A stretch of 64,000 nt of DNA from Cacajao melanocephalus (taxonomy: Eukaryota > Chordata > Mammalia > Primates > Pitheciidae), in assembly GCA_963573385.1 (NCBI GenBank), contig CAUYLG010062091.1, positions 1 through 64,000 on the forward strand, given 5' to 3'. Positions 46,130 through 57,074 of this stretch are shown here, piece by piece. A program made the position numbers and the translations under genes. The stretch's first letter is position 1; each line of letters starts with the position of its first letter. The notes beneath the pieces are model-generated. The model was given only the letters and a program-made list of their open reading frames with translations. It made no database searches and was not told the origin of the DNA.

Positions 46130-46640
46130 TACTCATTTATTCATTCACTCATCAAAAGGCACCATGAAAGAAAACCGAAGTCCAATGATGGACAAGCCAG
46201 ACTTTTTATCTATAACCTTAGAATGTAAAGTTAGCTAGGAAGACAGTCACAGAAAATATAATTAAAGGTCTATGAATATTATGAAGAGGAATTACAGAAT
46301 GCTTTGAAAGCTTATAAATGAGAACCTAATCTAGTCCCAGTGCTCAGAGAATATATCCCAATAAATAGTTTAGGCAGGAAGAATAAGTAGGTGTTGGCAA
46401 GAAAGGGATCCAGGAGATGCCAGGCAAATGAAACACACATGCAGAGGTTCAGCAGATGGAGGTGGCCTCAGGATTTCAAGGATCAAGAGGAAGGTCACTG
46501 TAACTGAACCATAGTGAGTAACAGGGAGAAATGGCCATGTTATGCCATTTTGGAAGTTGGCAGGGGCCAGATTCAGCACCATTATTCCAGCTTTTCTTAG
46601 GATTCTGGCCTTTATTCTGAGAGAAGTAAAAAAAAAAAAA
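46130..46640 (-). mobile_element. L2 LINE, 3' region
   Basis: Antisense L2: CTCATTTATTCATTCACTC at the left (3' end), then CATGCAGAGGTTCAGCAG near 46438, AAGGTCACTGTAACTGAACC near 46492, GGCAGGGGCCAGATTCAGC near 46558 and TCTGGCCTTTATTCTGAG near 46604. A poly-A run (46629-46643) follows. The antisense 70-codon frame at 46370-46582 belongs to it. Confidence 0.75.
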
Positions 46641-46689
46641 AAAGATATTGATATTTTATGAGGTCAGGATAAATTGATTAAGTATTAAC

Positions 46690-46805
46690 TGAAATATCTG
46701 TTTTCAGAATGGGAAGTACAGGTTTAGATAGGCTAAATACCATTCCCCAAATCACACACACCTGCATTGTATGATTATGAATTGAACCAGAAGTGCTGAT
46801 GGTAA
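46690..46805 (+). mobile_element. MIR SINE fragment
   Basis: GGGAAGTACAGGTTTAGATAGG, CCCCAAATCACACACACC and ATGAATTGAACCAGAAG follow the second half of MIR. Confidence 0.6.
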
Positions 46806-47351
46806 AGAAAAAACCACAAATGTGTCACCTCATTTTTTCATGCTCCCATGATACTTGTGCTGTCATCTCAGGACAGAACATAATGAGGCAAGTTACTTAC
46901 AGGCCTGCCTGATGCAGCAAGTTATATAACTCACCTACTGGGAGATTAGGGAAATTATAGGATGGCAGCTTCATTTATTAATGGTCTACTTTCAGAAAAA
47001 GAAAAAAACAAAGGTCCCCTATTTTGAAAAGATTCTGTATTAGTTGTCTGAAGTCTTCCAGGTAGATAAGCATGATTGAAATTCAACCAACTGGATAAAT
47101 AACCAAAGATAAATGCAGTCACAAAATGATATGCATTTGTTCAATAATAATACAATATATTATATATACACTAAGCAAGATACTTTGCAGAGAACTAAGG
47201 ATTTGAAGCACAAAAATTTAATTTCTAACCATAGCTCTGGTACTATCGGTGTGGCTATGGGCAAATAAATCACCTTGGTTTTTGATTTTATCAGTGTCCT
47301 ATGAAAAATGTGCATAATTGTATATATGTAAATATATTCTATGTTTATAAA
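46806..47351. other. No gene; unassigned, possible L2 tail
   Basis: Around 47130-47225 the order TTTGTTCAATAATAATAC, CACTAAGCAAGATACTTTGC, AAGGATTTGAAGCAC is weakly L2-like on the minus strand. TA-rich word TATATTATATATACAC near 47153. Confidence 0.35.
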
Positions 47352-47485
47352 AATCTACAGCTGGAAAGGCTCTAGAAAATAACAGAATCATTCAACCCCA
47401 ATTCCCCCTATATAAGGATGGAAAAAATGAGGCCAGGAAGAGTGAAAAGATTTGCCCGGAATATGCCCACAAATTTTGACCTTGA
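47352..47485 (+). mobile_element. MIR3-like SINE
   Basis: GCTGGAAAGGCTCTAGAAAA, CATTCAACCCCAATTCCCCC and GGAAAAAATGAGGCCAGG resemble the MIR3 opening ('ctggaagggacctcagaggtcatctagtcc...' in outline). Diverged. Confidence 0.5.
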
Positions 47486-47524
47486 GCTTCATCCTGTTTC
47501 CTATGTATCCCACCCCTGTTAAAT

Positions 47525-47757
47525 AAGATACTATGACTGTTCTGGGGATTTTACCTACCTTATATCATTTAATCCTCACAGTAAACCAGTAGTATAAGTA
47601 CTGTGATTCTCATATTGTAGATAGAGAAATGGAGGATTATAATGTTTAGGAAAATTGCCCCAAATTATCTAGCTAGTCAATGCAGTTTTAATTTGAACCC
47701 AGGTCTTTATTTTCATTATTCCTTACCCCATAGTCTCCAACACACTAGATTGCTTTA
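47525..47757 (+). mobile_element. MIR SINE
   Basis: Plus-strand MIR: TTATATCATTTAATCCTCAC, AGTATAAGTACTGTGATTCTC, TAGATAGAGAAATGGAGG, AAAATTGCCCCAAATTATC, TTTGAACCCAGGTC. Nearly full length. Confidence 0.92.
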
Positions 47758-48965
47758 TAAAGCTCTTGCATTCAAATTGCCATTGAGGGAAACTGACCTA
47801 GGAAAATCTACCTTCTTTCAGCTGGATAAGCCTTTATGCCTTATCTTTCTGTATGCACATAAAAAAGTGGTTTAGAAGAACTGCATGACTGTTTCCTTGG
47901 ACCACACTTCACTCAGTATATTCAGAGACAGTAACTTCTCAAAAACAAATGTTAAGACACTTTCAGAGAAGTCGAAGCTGTGTGTTAATCCTTAAAGCCA
48001 TAATCCCTAGAGTGGGGGAATTTATGCGCACATGGAGACTGGAAGATTCCTGGCAGCAATGCATGATGACTGTTGATATATTTTTAAATAACCACTAGTT
48101 CAGAGTTTAAGCAACATCAGGATAGGACACAGTTCTTCAAATGCTCAGAGCCTTATTGAAAGAATCCTGATAGACACTGGAAGTTGGGCTAGAAACTATG
48201 CAAATTAATACCCTTCAAACTATAGATTAGAAAATGAAATAGGCAGAATCCAAAGGACCCTGCAGCCATGATCCATATCGCTACCTGCATGCTGAAAAAC
48301 ATGCCTGGAAAGCTGAATTCTCATCTTAAAAAAGGAAAAAAAGTCACTATGGGTTGTACCAAAGAAGAGATTGGAACGTGGAATTGGGAACTCTGACCTG
48401 GACACAATAATGTATCTTAATACTATCTCCTCTAGTGTGAGGAAAAAAATTCTGAAGGAAAATGGGAAACTACCTTAAAATGGAGTAAGTAAGTAGGTAC
48501 ATAGACAGACAGATAAAAAAAAAAATGAATAAAGACATTGTGATCCACAAAAAAATGTTTACTCAAAAACAGGCTAAGATTAAGAAAAACTGGCAATATG
48601 ACATACACAATAGAATGAGAATCTATGAAGTCAACTGAGATAAGAAATGCTTGCCATAAGATAATTACAGTATGAGAATTAAAATTCTATCAGTGCTTTG
48701 GAGTCTCTAAACAGACATACATAGAAAAGTTAAGTCATACATGTGTAATTCAAATCTGAGAATTTTGTATGTGGATCAAAAGTACTAAGAAATTTAAAGC
48801 ATGTGTATAATAATTGGTACAAAGTGCAGGTGGGAATCCAATGGAACAAATACAGTTGAACTGATGGAAAAGGGAAAAATTATAAAAGGAACAAAAATTC
48901 GAAACATAGTGCAAGAAAAATTTTCAGTTTTAGAATAGAACTGTTTCTAAAGGGCTTAACCCTAT
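47758..48965. other. No gene; repeat-poor AT-rich block
   Basis: About 1.2 kb without a recognised element. An octamer ATGCAAAT occurs at about 48197. GTAAGTAAGTAGGTAC and ACAGACAGATA near 48486-48512 are short tetranucleotide runs. Confidence 0.4.
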
Positions 48966-49334
48966 TGTTGTAAGCTATATTGTGTTTTCCCAATTCAAAT
49001 TAACATAACAAAATTCTGACCCTCAGAACCTCAGAATGTGACTGCATCCGGGTCCTTTAAAGAGATAACTAAAGAAAAATAAGGCTATATGGGTGTACCT
49101 TATTCCAATGTGTCTTGTGTCCTTATAAAAAGAAAAAACAAGGACACCCACATGAAGACACAGGGAGAAAATGGCCACCTCTAAGCCAAAAAAGAGAGGG
49201 CTCAGAATTAATCAGCTCTGTTGACTTCTTGATCTCAGACTTCTAGCCTCTCAAATTCTGAGAAAATAAATTTCTAATGTTTAAGCCACCCAGTCTTTGG
49301 TACTTTGCTATGGTAGCCATAGTAAACTAATACA
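48966..49334 (+). mobile_element. MLT1-type LTR (solo)
   Basis: TGTTGTAAGCTATATTGTG at the start, AACCTCAGAATGTGACTGC near 49026, GTGTCCTTATAAAAAG near 49116, AGACTTCTAGCCTCTC near 49238 and AAACTAATACA at the end. Order and length (369 bp) fit an MLT1 LTR. Confidence 0.9.
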
Positions 49335-50789
49335 TCTACTTTGGCAAATTTAATAAAATAAAGAGAAATAAAAACAGACATATGCAAATTTTTTTGAATT
49401 GCAGGAATTATTTTAAATTCCCAAAAATTTCCAGACAGAAAATTTGGGTTATCTATGAAGGAATACATTATATAATAAGCTTAAATAAATACATAAAATT
49501 AAATTATGCAACCACCATCTTTATCTAATTCTAAAACATTTTCATCACCCCAAAAAGAAAATTGTGATAGTACAACCCAGACCCTCCTACTTTCAGTAAG
49601 CTAGTCTTCTCAAACTCCTAAAGAAACAGTATCTTGTTTTGTTTTCTTTTGTTTTGTTGTTGCTCCTATTAATCTATTGTAAATCAACATTTTGGAAAAA
49701 TACAATAAAAATATCCAGCAGTGTCAACTTGCTATATAAGATTCTAAACTTTAAGCCTGGCTTCCTGTACTTATCTCATTTTAATGGGTAACAAACTAGC
49801 CCATACTTTGAGTAGCCCTTCTTTAGGCTATCACATGAATTGTCTGCCATCAACTGAGAGTCTAGCAGGACTAATTCTACCACACTTCACATCCCCATTA
49901 TGTTAGTCAGTACCACTAACCTAAGCCACCCAGGTCACCAACCATCATCCAGATTATTTAGCCCTATAAGACTTTATATATTCTATGATCTGACTACCTC
50001 CCTCATTCTTTTCCATTTTACCCAACCTCTCTGGTGTGCTCTCTGAAATTCAGGGCGTAAGAGAACAATAAACCCCTCTAAAGTTTGCAGCACACCTAAA
50101 GGTCACACTATTCCATCTTTCCCTTGCTGTTAACTTCCCATTTTGTTTAGGAAAGCAAATGAATCATAACTAGTCTAAGTCAGTCATAATAGTCACCTTT
50201 GCCTAAGCCAGGTACTTGATTTCCCTGCATTATTTGTAGCAGGTGTAGAGTAGAATTGCATCAAATGCAACTCTTGGCATTGCAATTGACATTGATGCAG
50301 TTCTTCATTGAGTTAATTCATGAGGTCTTTTAAGAGGCTTTTGAGAAATTTACTTAACTGAAAATGAGCAAGAACTACTTGGGAAAGGCCACGTTCTAGC
50401 CACCCCACATCCAACTCAACCTTCCTGGATTCAGTGTTGTTTTATTATAATATTGAGACCACGTAGTGAAAAGCTTAAGTGCCCCAAACCAACCTGCCAA
50501 AGATGGCAGAAAAGAAAGCCAGAAAACATTTTGGGTCATGAAGATACTGGCAGATGGCTGAACTTGTGTCAGTAACTCCGTATCTTCAGAGTTCATTATA
50601 CAGAGAAAACTCTAAGTGGTAAAACTACCACTCTCTACTCTGAACTCTATACCACCTCACTTGAAGAGAACCTTGGAGGAACTCTGTGGACAATGCTTTC
50701 CCTGGAGTTCTCTCAATAAACCATCTTTTCCCCCTCCATGTACCTTGGACTTCAAATGTGCAGTAGGTGTCCTGATACTGCTTTTTGAT
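49335..50789. other. No gene; possible L2 trace
   Basis: A weak plus-strand L2-like run lies at 49870-50060 (TTCTATGATCTGACTACCTCC, CCTCTCTGGTGTGCTCTC). TTTTGTTTT runs at 49636-49662. Otherwise unassigned; frames at 50396-50596 and 50616-50867 have no domain. Confidence 0.4.
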
Positions 50790-50988
50790 CAGAGGTCTGT
50801 GATGTTTTCTGTAATGACGCATATAGTAAATATTTGCAGTTATCTAACTTTGCCATTGGAGCTCTAAAACAGCAATAGACAATACATAAATGAATGGGCT
50901 TAGCTGTGTTCTAACACAATTTAATTGCAAAAAAAAGAAATAGTGTGAGCAGGATTTGGTTCACAGTTCATAGTTTGCCAGTCCCTAT
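50790..50988. mobile_element. hAT-type DNA transposon (Tip100-like), short
   Basis: About 199 bp. CAGAGGTCTGTGATGTTTTC at the left and TAGTTTGCCAGTCCCTA at the right are inverted ends of the 'CAGGGGTCGGCAAAC' type. The interior words AGCAATAGACAATACATAAATG and TTAGCTGTGTTCTAACAC agree with a widespread non-autonomous hAT family. Opposite in orientation to the copy at 54770. Confidence 0.65.
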
Positions 50989-51984
50989 TCTAAATTATTG
51001 TTCTACCTTTTTCCTTGAAAATTTTATGCCTTTTGAGGTTTTAGTCATTCTGACAGCTAATCGGCTATCATTTGCCATTCTCTAATTATTTCCCTTTAAT
51101 CCTTCGATGGCATTACAAACTAGCTCACTTCTCTCCATTACTGGTCCTTCTACCATTTTTGATAACCACAGAAGCCCTAGCATCTCAATTCCTTGACTTC
51201 CTCAAGAGCCATGCTTTTTCTTTACTCCTCCTTAAGTCACTCACACTGATGGTTCAAATCTAGACATTGTCATCAACAATAACATCACTTCTTTCAAAGC
51301 TGTAAAGCGAAAATTCTAATTTTAGATCACTACCTCTGGTCTTGCCAGCTTGGTTACTGTCATCTCCTATTCCAATAATTCTTAATCCTCATTGGAACTA
51401 TTACTCACTTTACCATGTCCTCACATGTTATGTCTTCTTTACTAACACAGAACTATAGAATCCATGGCCCAGAATTATAACCAGCCCCTTGCAAATACTT
51501 TTAATACTTTTCCTTTTGTCTTTACTTTGACACACTCATGAGAAACAACCTTTTGTGCTCCAGATTTAATTCCAAGTTTTGCATTCAACAGATCATGCTG
51601 AAATCCAAAATGTAAACAAGTTATGACAAAAACTATATAGAAAATGTTGTATATATAGATTAACACAAATAGTAACGTGAATGGAATAAATCACTATAAT
51701 TTCTATGATCCTGTTAGGTTTCCAAATAAATGTCTTCCTACCTAAATACCTCATAGACTTTTATGTTATTTTAGAGTTGGTTAAAAAAATAAGTATGTCA
51801 TATCTTGCCATAAGTTGTTGTCTTCCTCTTGCTAGTATCCGATATTAAATGTGTTTTAAAAATAGAAAGATTCAAACAAACATAGATTCAGATTTTTTAA
51901 GAACCTAAAATGTACACATTTTAAAAAGATGCACAATTTTAGTATAAAATGAGTTACAGGACCTACGCAAGTGAGAGGCCCTGC
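50989..51984. other. No gene; possible very old LINE trace
   Basis: The part 51060-51560 is pyrimidine-rich and in one frame gives L-D-I-V-I-N-N-N (near 51261-51285), a pattern found late in non-LTR endonuclease domains. Similarity is too weak for a family call. The 63-codon frames here are not genes. Confidence 0.3.
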
Positions 51985-52190
51985 AGCTTAAGCTTCATTA
52001 GCATCTCCTTTAATATCCTCAACAATCCTAAAATGAGCTTGTTATTATCCCCCACATGCTAATGAAGAAACATGAAGTAACATGCTAATGGCTACATAGG
52101 CAGCTGAGCAGCCTCACTGGGATTTGTCCCAAATTTTCTGGATTTTACACCAGTGCCCTTTACCTTTATATTCCAGCTGCCTCTATCCTT
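51985..52190 (+). mobile_element. MIR SINE
   Basis: CATCTCCTTTAATATCCTC, GCTTGTTATTATCCCCC, TAATGAAGAAACATGAAG, GGCTACATAGGCAGC and GGATTTTACACCAGTGCCC follow plus-strand MIR order. Confidence 0.82.
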
Positions 52191-53669
52191 ATAAGCAGAA
52201 GGGAAGTTGGGATTCCAAAGGTTACCTAATTTTTTTCAGTTGCCTCTGTCTCAATATTTATACACATCATGAATATGATTTTTCCGTTTCTTTTCAGGTT
52301 CTGCTGCTGCTACTAAAGGGCACATGGGGAAGCTTCTCATTCTTTCAGGGTTCGGTATTACCAAGGAACATGGTGAGGATTGAAATATAACACCCCCATG
52401 AGGAGGTGATCACTACCTGAAAAACACAATTATCAAAGCCATACAGCAGGTGCCCTCATGTTTCTAGCGTCCCCCACATCTCATCTTCCCACCCATGTAG
52501 GCAAAGGTAAACAGTAATTCTACGAATTTAGTCTTAGAAGCAAGCACTGGGCATGTTAACATGTGATAACCCATGTTAACAATTTTCTTTCAAAACAGAA
52601 AAGACTCATTGTAGGACAGGAAGCAAAGAGCAATTACATTCAGACTTCTGAATTGTAGTGGTGGTGAAAAGCTTAGGCTGCTGGAAGTAAGAAAAAGAAT
52701 TCTAACACGTAAGTGCAGGGTAACAAAAGACCAAGAACAGCTCCTCTGGTGAGTGGATGTCAAGGTAGAATCATAGTCATGTTGCCAGATTTTAGGAGGA
52801 TGGGGCCATAAATTCTTCACAGCAACCATAAGCATACTTGGGATGTAGTTCATGAGGCCTCGTGGCTGAGTACCTCCAAAGTGTGGGTACATCTTGCCAA
52901 TCTGGGAAACGTCCCTTTTTCCAGACTTGATGAACTTCCTGTTTGCTGCAAACCAAGTGTGACTGCAATGGAACAGTCAAAAATGCACTCATTATCATAT
53001 GTGGCATCACGGTGAATACAGTTTACCAGGACAGCACTTACGCTCCAGCAGCTCACTATCGGGAAGGAGAAATTGGAAAGAGCAGTATGGTTGATTTCAG
53101 AGACAATTTTACGCCAGAATCCTTAAGCCACTAATCATTTGCATTACTCTTTGTTATTCTTTTATGTTCATGTAAATCCCTTGAGAGAATAAGGTCTATT
53201 CCTTAATGTGTACCAAAATAGAATTTTAGGAAGTGAGTCTTACGGGATTCAGAATGATTTAAATCCTCTCTAATCTACACTTGGCTATGGCTATAAGTTA
53301 CTTAACTTCTTAAATCCTTTGTTTTCTCATGTACAAATTTAAAGTAAAGATGTGAAGTTTAAAAGAAGTACCCCGTATGACAAGCCTCATGTATGACTTT
53401 GCTGCATAGCATATTTCTCAAAAAGATTTTGCTCTTCTTCTTACCTCATAGGTACCATTACATTATCATTTTTTACATTGCTTGTATGCTCTTCTATTTT
53501 CTTTAAACTTTCCAGAAATATTTGCCTTACACAAAATGTTTTCATCATAAACACAATGAGAAAAGTCATTGCAGTGTAATTCTTTACACATTTCTGATTT
53601 TTTAAAAGTATTCCGTATATTTAAGGGGCTACATTAGACCCTTATGCCACATCGGAGGATACACATTTT
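52191..53669. other. No gene proven; unexplained block 52.58-53.13 kb
   Basis: The part 52580-53135 has better-than-average complexity and overlapping frames of 60-100 codons on the minus strand (52590-52892, 52792-53010, 52850-53056). No domain, no poly-A or poly-T tail and no splice pattern were recognised. It may be an old retrocopy, an unlisted repeat or unique sequence. Confidence 0.35.
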
Positions 53670-53860
53670 AAAAACACATGATTACTGTTTACTTACTATA
53701 TGCTAGATAAGTGTGCTAAAAATTGGGGAAGTAATTATAGTTAGAATCCCTGATTTAAAAAATTCATAATCAAGGAGGAGGATGACATATATCATAAGTA
53801 AAAACAGGACCCAAATGAAGGATAGGCTGAAGTAGCAAAGAGGAAAAAGTCACTGTCATG
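53670..53860 (-). mobile_element. L2 LINE, 3' end
   Basis: Antisense L2 tail: ACTGTTTACTTACTATATGC, TAGATAAGTGTGCTAAAAATTGG, then AAAAATTCATAATCAAGGAGG. Confidence 0.65.
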
Positions 53861-54050
53861 CTGAGCCATATTAAAGTCTGAGACAAAAGGAAAAAGTCAA
53901 TAATATTGATCCTGCCTTTAATTAAAATTTTGATTTTTTATCATTGATTTTTTGCATTGATTTTAATTTTTAAATGTTGTATTAAAATATAATTTGTCTT
54001 GATTGTTGAGTTTTTTTGCTCTCCTTCAGTTTCATACATTTGATTGAGGG

Positions 54051-54416
54051 TGTTATGCACTGAATTCCTTCCCTCCCAAATTAGGACACTGAAGTCCTAA
54101 CTCCCAATGTGACTGTCTTTTGAGACAGGCCCTTTAGGAAGATAATCAAAGTTAAATGAGGTCATAAGGGTAGGGTCTTTATAATAAGAGAAAGAGATTC
54201 CTGGCATGCATGCAGACAGAGGAAAGGCCATGTGAGGACACAGCAAGAAGGCAGCCATCTGCAAGCCAAGGAGAGAGGCCTCTGGAGAAACCAAACCTGC
54301 CAACAACTTGATCGTGGATTTCTAGCCTCCAGAACTGTGAAAAATAACATTTCTGATCTTTAAGGCACCCTGTCTGTGTTATTCTGTTATGACAGCCCCT
54401 GCTGAAAAGCTAATGG
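54051..54416 (+). mobile_element. MLT1-type LTR (B/C-like, solo)
   Basis: TGTTATGCACTGAATTCC at the start, CCTAACTCCCAATGTGAC near 54096, GTTAAATGAGGTCATAAGGG near 54151, GGCCATGTGAGGACACAGC near 54225, AGAGGCCTCTGGAGAAACC near 54275 and TCCAGAACTGTGAAAAATAAC near 54329. A clear MLT1B/C LTR. Overlapping antisense frames at 54097-54350 are not genes. Confidence 0.94.
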
Positions 54417-54769
54417 AAAGAAGAAATCTAAGAAGAGAAGAGATTTCATCAAAGATAAATCACTTGAGTTTAGTCTTAAGGGTCAAAGGGTATGCATAGT
54501 CAGAGAATAAAAGATAAGTCTGGGAATTTTGAGCATGGAATAGAAATTGTGAAAGTGATCTTTTAGATAGAGGTACTGTCTTTGAGAGAAACATTAAATG
54601 CCAAATTTTAGCATATGGAACCAGGCAGACGTCAGAGCTGAATTGGCCTCTGACCAGAGACTGACACTGATGCCTCTTTCTGTAAAGCCTGCGAGTTAAG
54701 ATTTTTATTTTTTTTGTTAGAAAATTCAAAACATATTTCTTGATGTGTAAAATTTATATGCAATTCAAA
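54417..54769. other. No gene; unassigned sequence
   Basis: The antisense 89-codon frame at 54460-54729 has no domain. Confidence 0.45.
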
Positions 54770-54946
54770 TTTCAGCACCCATAAATACAATTTTATTAGA
54801 CCACAGCCACACTAATATCTACAAGTATTGTCTATGGCAGCATTTATGTCACAAAAGCACAGTTGAGTCATTGTGTCAGAGATCACAGGGCCTACAAAAA
54901 GTAAAATATTTCCTCACACTTTATAGTTAAAGAGTACTAGTCCCTG
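54770..54946. mobile_element. hAT-type DNA transposon (Tip100-like), partial
   Basis: ATACAATTTTATTAGACCAC, AGTATTGTCTATGGCAGC, GCACAGTTGAGTCATTGTG and ACTAGTCCCTG at the right end match the same family as 50790-50988 but in reverse orientation. The left part is missing. Confidence 0.75.
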
Positions 54947-54998
54947 AGCTAGACCATGTTCTTTCTATACTTATCTCTAATATAAAACATATTTATTA

Positions 54999-55102
54999 AA
55001 AGAAAGAAAGAGAGAGCATGAGAAAGGGTTTGGGTTGTGGGGGAAAAGGAAGTGAAGGAGGGGAGAAGGAATGGAGAAAGAAAAGAAGAAAATAAGAAGA
55101 TA
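54999..55102. repeat. Purine-rich low-complexity tract
   Basis: AAAGAAAGAAAGAGAGAGC followed by GGAAGTGAAGGAGGGGAG and GAAAGAAAAGAAGAAAATAAG. Few pyrimidines on the plus strand. Frames across it are spurious. Confidence 0.75.
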
Positions 55103-55950
55103 TGTATCTTTTTATTTCCCCAACACGCAATAAGAATAAGAAAGGAACCCTTAATTTCATGCTGGCAAAAGCAAATGTCTTTCCAGGCTACTCTGGGCCC
55201 TTGTGATATCACAGCACCACTGTGAAAGCTACTGAGGTTAGCCACCAACTCTGAGAGGTCTCTTTTTTAAACCAAACAATAGCCACATGCTCAGTGTTTT
55301 ACAATGCAGAGCTCATTACACCAAGCACGTTTCACAAACTGTCTTGGACAAAGCACCCCGTATGCTCACCGTAATGGAGGAAACGGCACACCAGTGTTCA
55401 GCTTTGTGTCTCAGTTGACTCCCCACAACTGAAAGCACCCATAAGCAAATTTGTGGGAGAATCATTAAGGGTGAATGAGTTGCTAATGTGAAGAAAAGTC
55501 TGAGGTAAATGAAAGATTTGCTGTATCCAAATTTGAAGTAATGGTAAATGTTGTATTTAAGTAGATCCATTTTGCCTAAAGAATAACTATGGCTCAAATA
55601 TTAACGATGTAATTCTCTTAGATTAATAATTTGCGTAACTCAAGCATCCTCAATTAGGTGATAAATTCATTGTATTGTAGACATTCAAGTAACTGCTTCT
55701 GCTCTTCACACCATCCCCCCAGTATCATATTGATCACAATGGCTTATTCCTAGCAATATCTTTCCAGCTCAAATAGAAACCGCAGGAAAATCATGCTATT
55801 CTCTGCCAGTTTTATTCCAATGAAGCATACGATCATATTCATTTTCTGACATGTGATTACAAAAGGATCTCTGTTCCCTGTAATTAAAAAGTAAGGTTCA
55901 AAATGATGATGAAATAGGAAAACCCTTGATGTAACTCTCATTTTTGCCAT
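55103..55950. other. No gene; repeat-poor block
   Basis: No recognised element in about 0.85 kb; moderate complexity. The antisense frame at 55316-55597 (93 codons) has no domain. Confidence 0.4.
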
Positions 55951-56312
55951 TGTTATTGACGGAATGTTTGTGTCCTCTCAAAATTGATGTGTTGAAATCC
56001 TAACCCCCAATGTGATGGTATTAGGAAATGGGGCATCTGGGAAATGATTAGGTCACGAGTATACAGCCTTCCTTAATGGGATTAGTGCCCTTTAATAAAG
56101 AAATCCTAGAAAGCCCTCTTTCTCTTTTCCATCCCGTGTGGATGCAGCAAGAAGATGCCATTTATGAGGAATGGGCCCTAACAAGACACCAAATCTGCCA
56201 GTGCTTTGACCTTGAACTTCCCAACCTTCAGAACTCTGATAAATAAATGTACATTGCTCAAACCACCGAGTTGATAATATTTTTATTACAGCAACCAAAA
56301 TGGACTAGTACA
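55951..56312 (+). mobile_element. MLT1A-type LTR (solo)
   Basis: TGTTATTGACGGAATGTTTG at the start, AAATCCTAACCCCCAATGTG near 55995, GGCATCTGGGAAATGATTAGG near 56032, TCCCAACCTTCAGAACTC near 56217 and AATGGACTAGTACA at the end. Typical of MLT1A. Confidence 0.94.
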
Positions 56313-56319
56313 TCTGTAT

Positions 56320-56492
56320 ACCAGCTTTGGGATTTTTGACAAGTTACCTAATATCCCGGGGCCTGCTTCCTCATAAATAAAATAAGTTGAAAATAGCAAC
56401 TTCAAGTTGCTGTGAGGATCACATGAAATAATCTAAGTAATCCTCTTAGCTTAGTTTCTGGTATGTCTCTAGCATGCATATGTTAGTTCCCT
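56320..56492 (-). mobile_element. MIR SINE
   Basis: Reverse complement MIR immediately after the MLT1A LTR: ATTTTTGACAAGTTACC, GGCCTGCTTCCTCATAAATAA, AGTTGCTGTGAGGATCAC, ATGAAATAATCTAAG. Confidence 0.85.
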
Positions 56493-57074
56493 TTTACAGT
56501 TTTTAAAAAGTTGGGCACTGAAATAAAAATTGATAATCTCCAGATCTGATTGTATATTCTAGAAATCTAGTGCAGCTTCTCTGACTTTTAGAAAACATTT
56601 TTCTGTGACTATCATAGAAATTTAAATATTTTTAAACTATAAAATGGAAAAGGAAGAAAAGCATTAGAAGATTTTACTTATATGTACAGATATTATTTGT
56701 AAAAAAGAATAATGGAAAATAATTGTGAAGTGTTTACAATTTATTGATTTTGTCCCAATTCTCTGGATGGTAGAATGTTATAAGGCTTTTTGCTGGTTAT
56801 AAAGAAGAAAACTGAATGTTAGAATAACTGGGCACACTCTCTTTTTAAAAGCTGTGAGCCCCTCAAACAGGACCATTATTTTTAATCTGAGAAAGAAAAA
56901 AATGGAACAACAACTTGTGGCCTGGGCATTCTGCCACTGGAGAAAGAGTTTGATTTTTGTTTTGTATGCTTGTTTGTTTCTAGCCCCCCATGTCAAACCT
57001 GTCTAATTTATTTCTTCAAAATGTCAAGGATATCCCACCACCTGCAATTTCTACATTCAGATTATTTCTCTACA
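56493..57074. other. No gene; unassigned sequence
   Basis: AT-rich, no recognised element. The MaLR interior that follows may start somewhat earlier than 57075. Confidence 0.4.
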
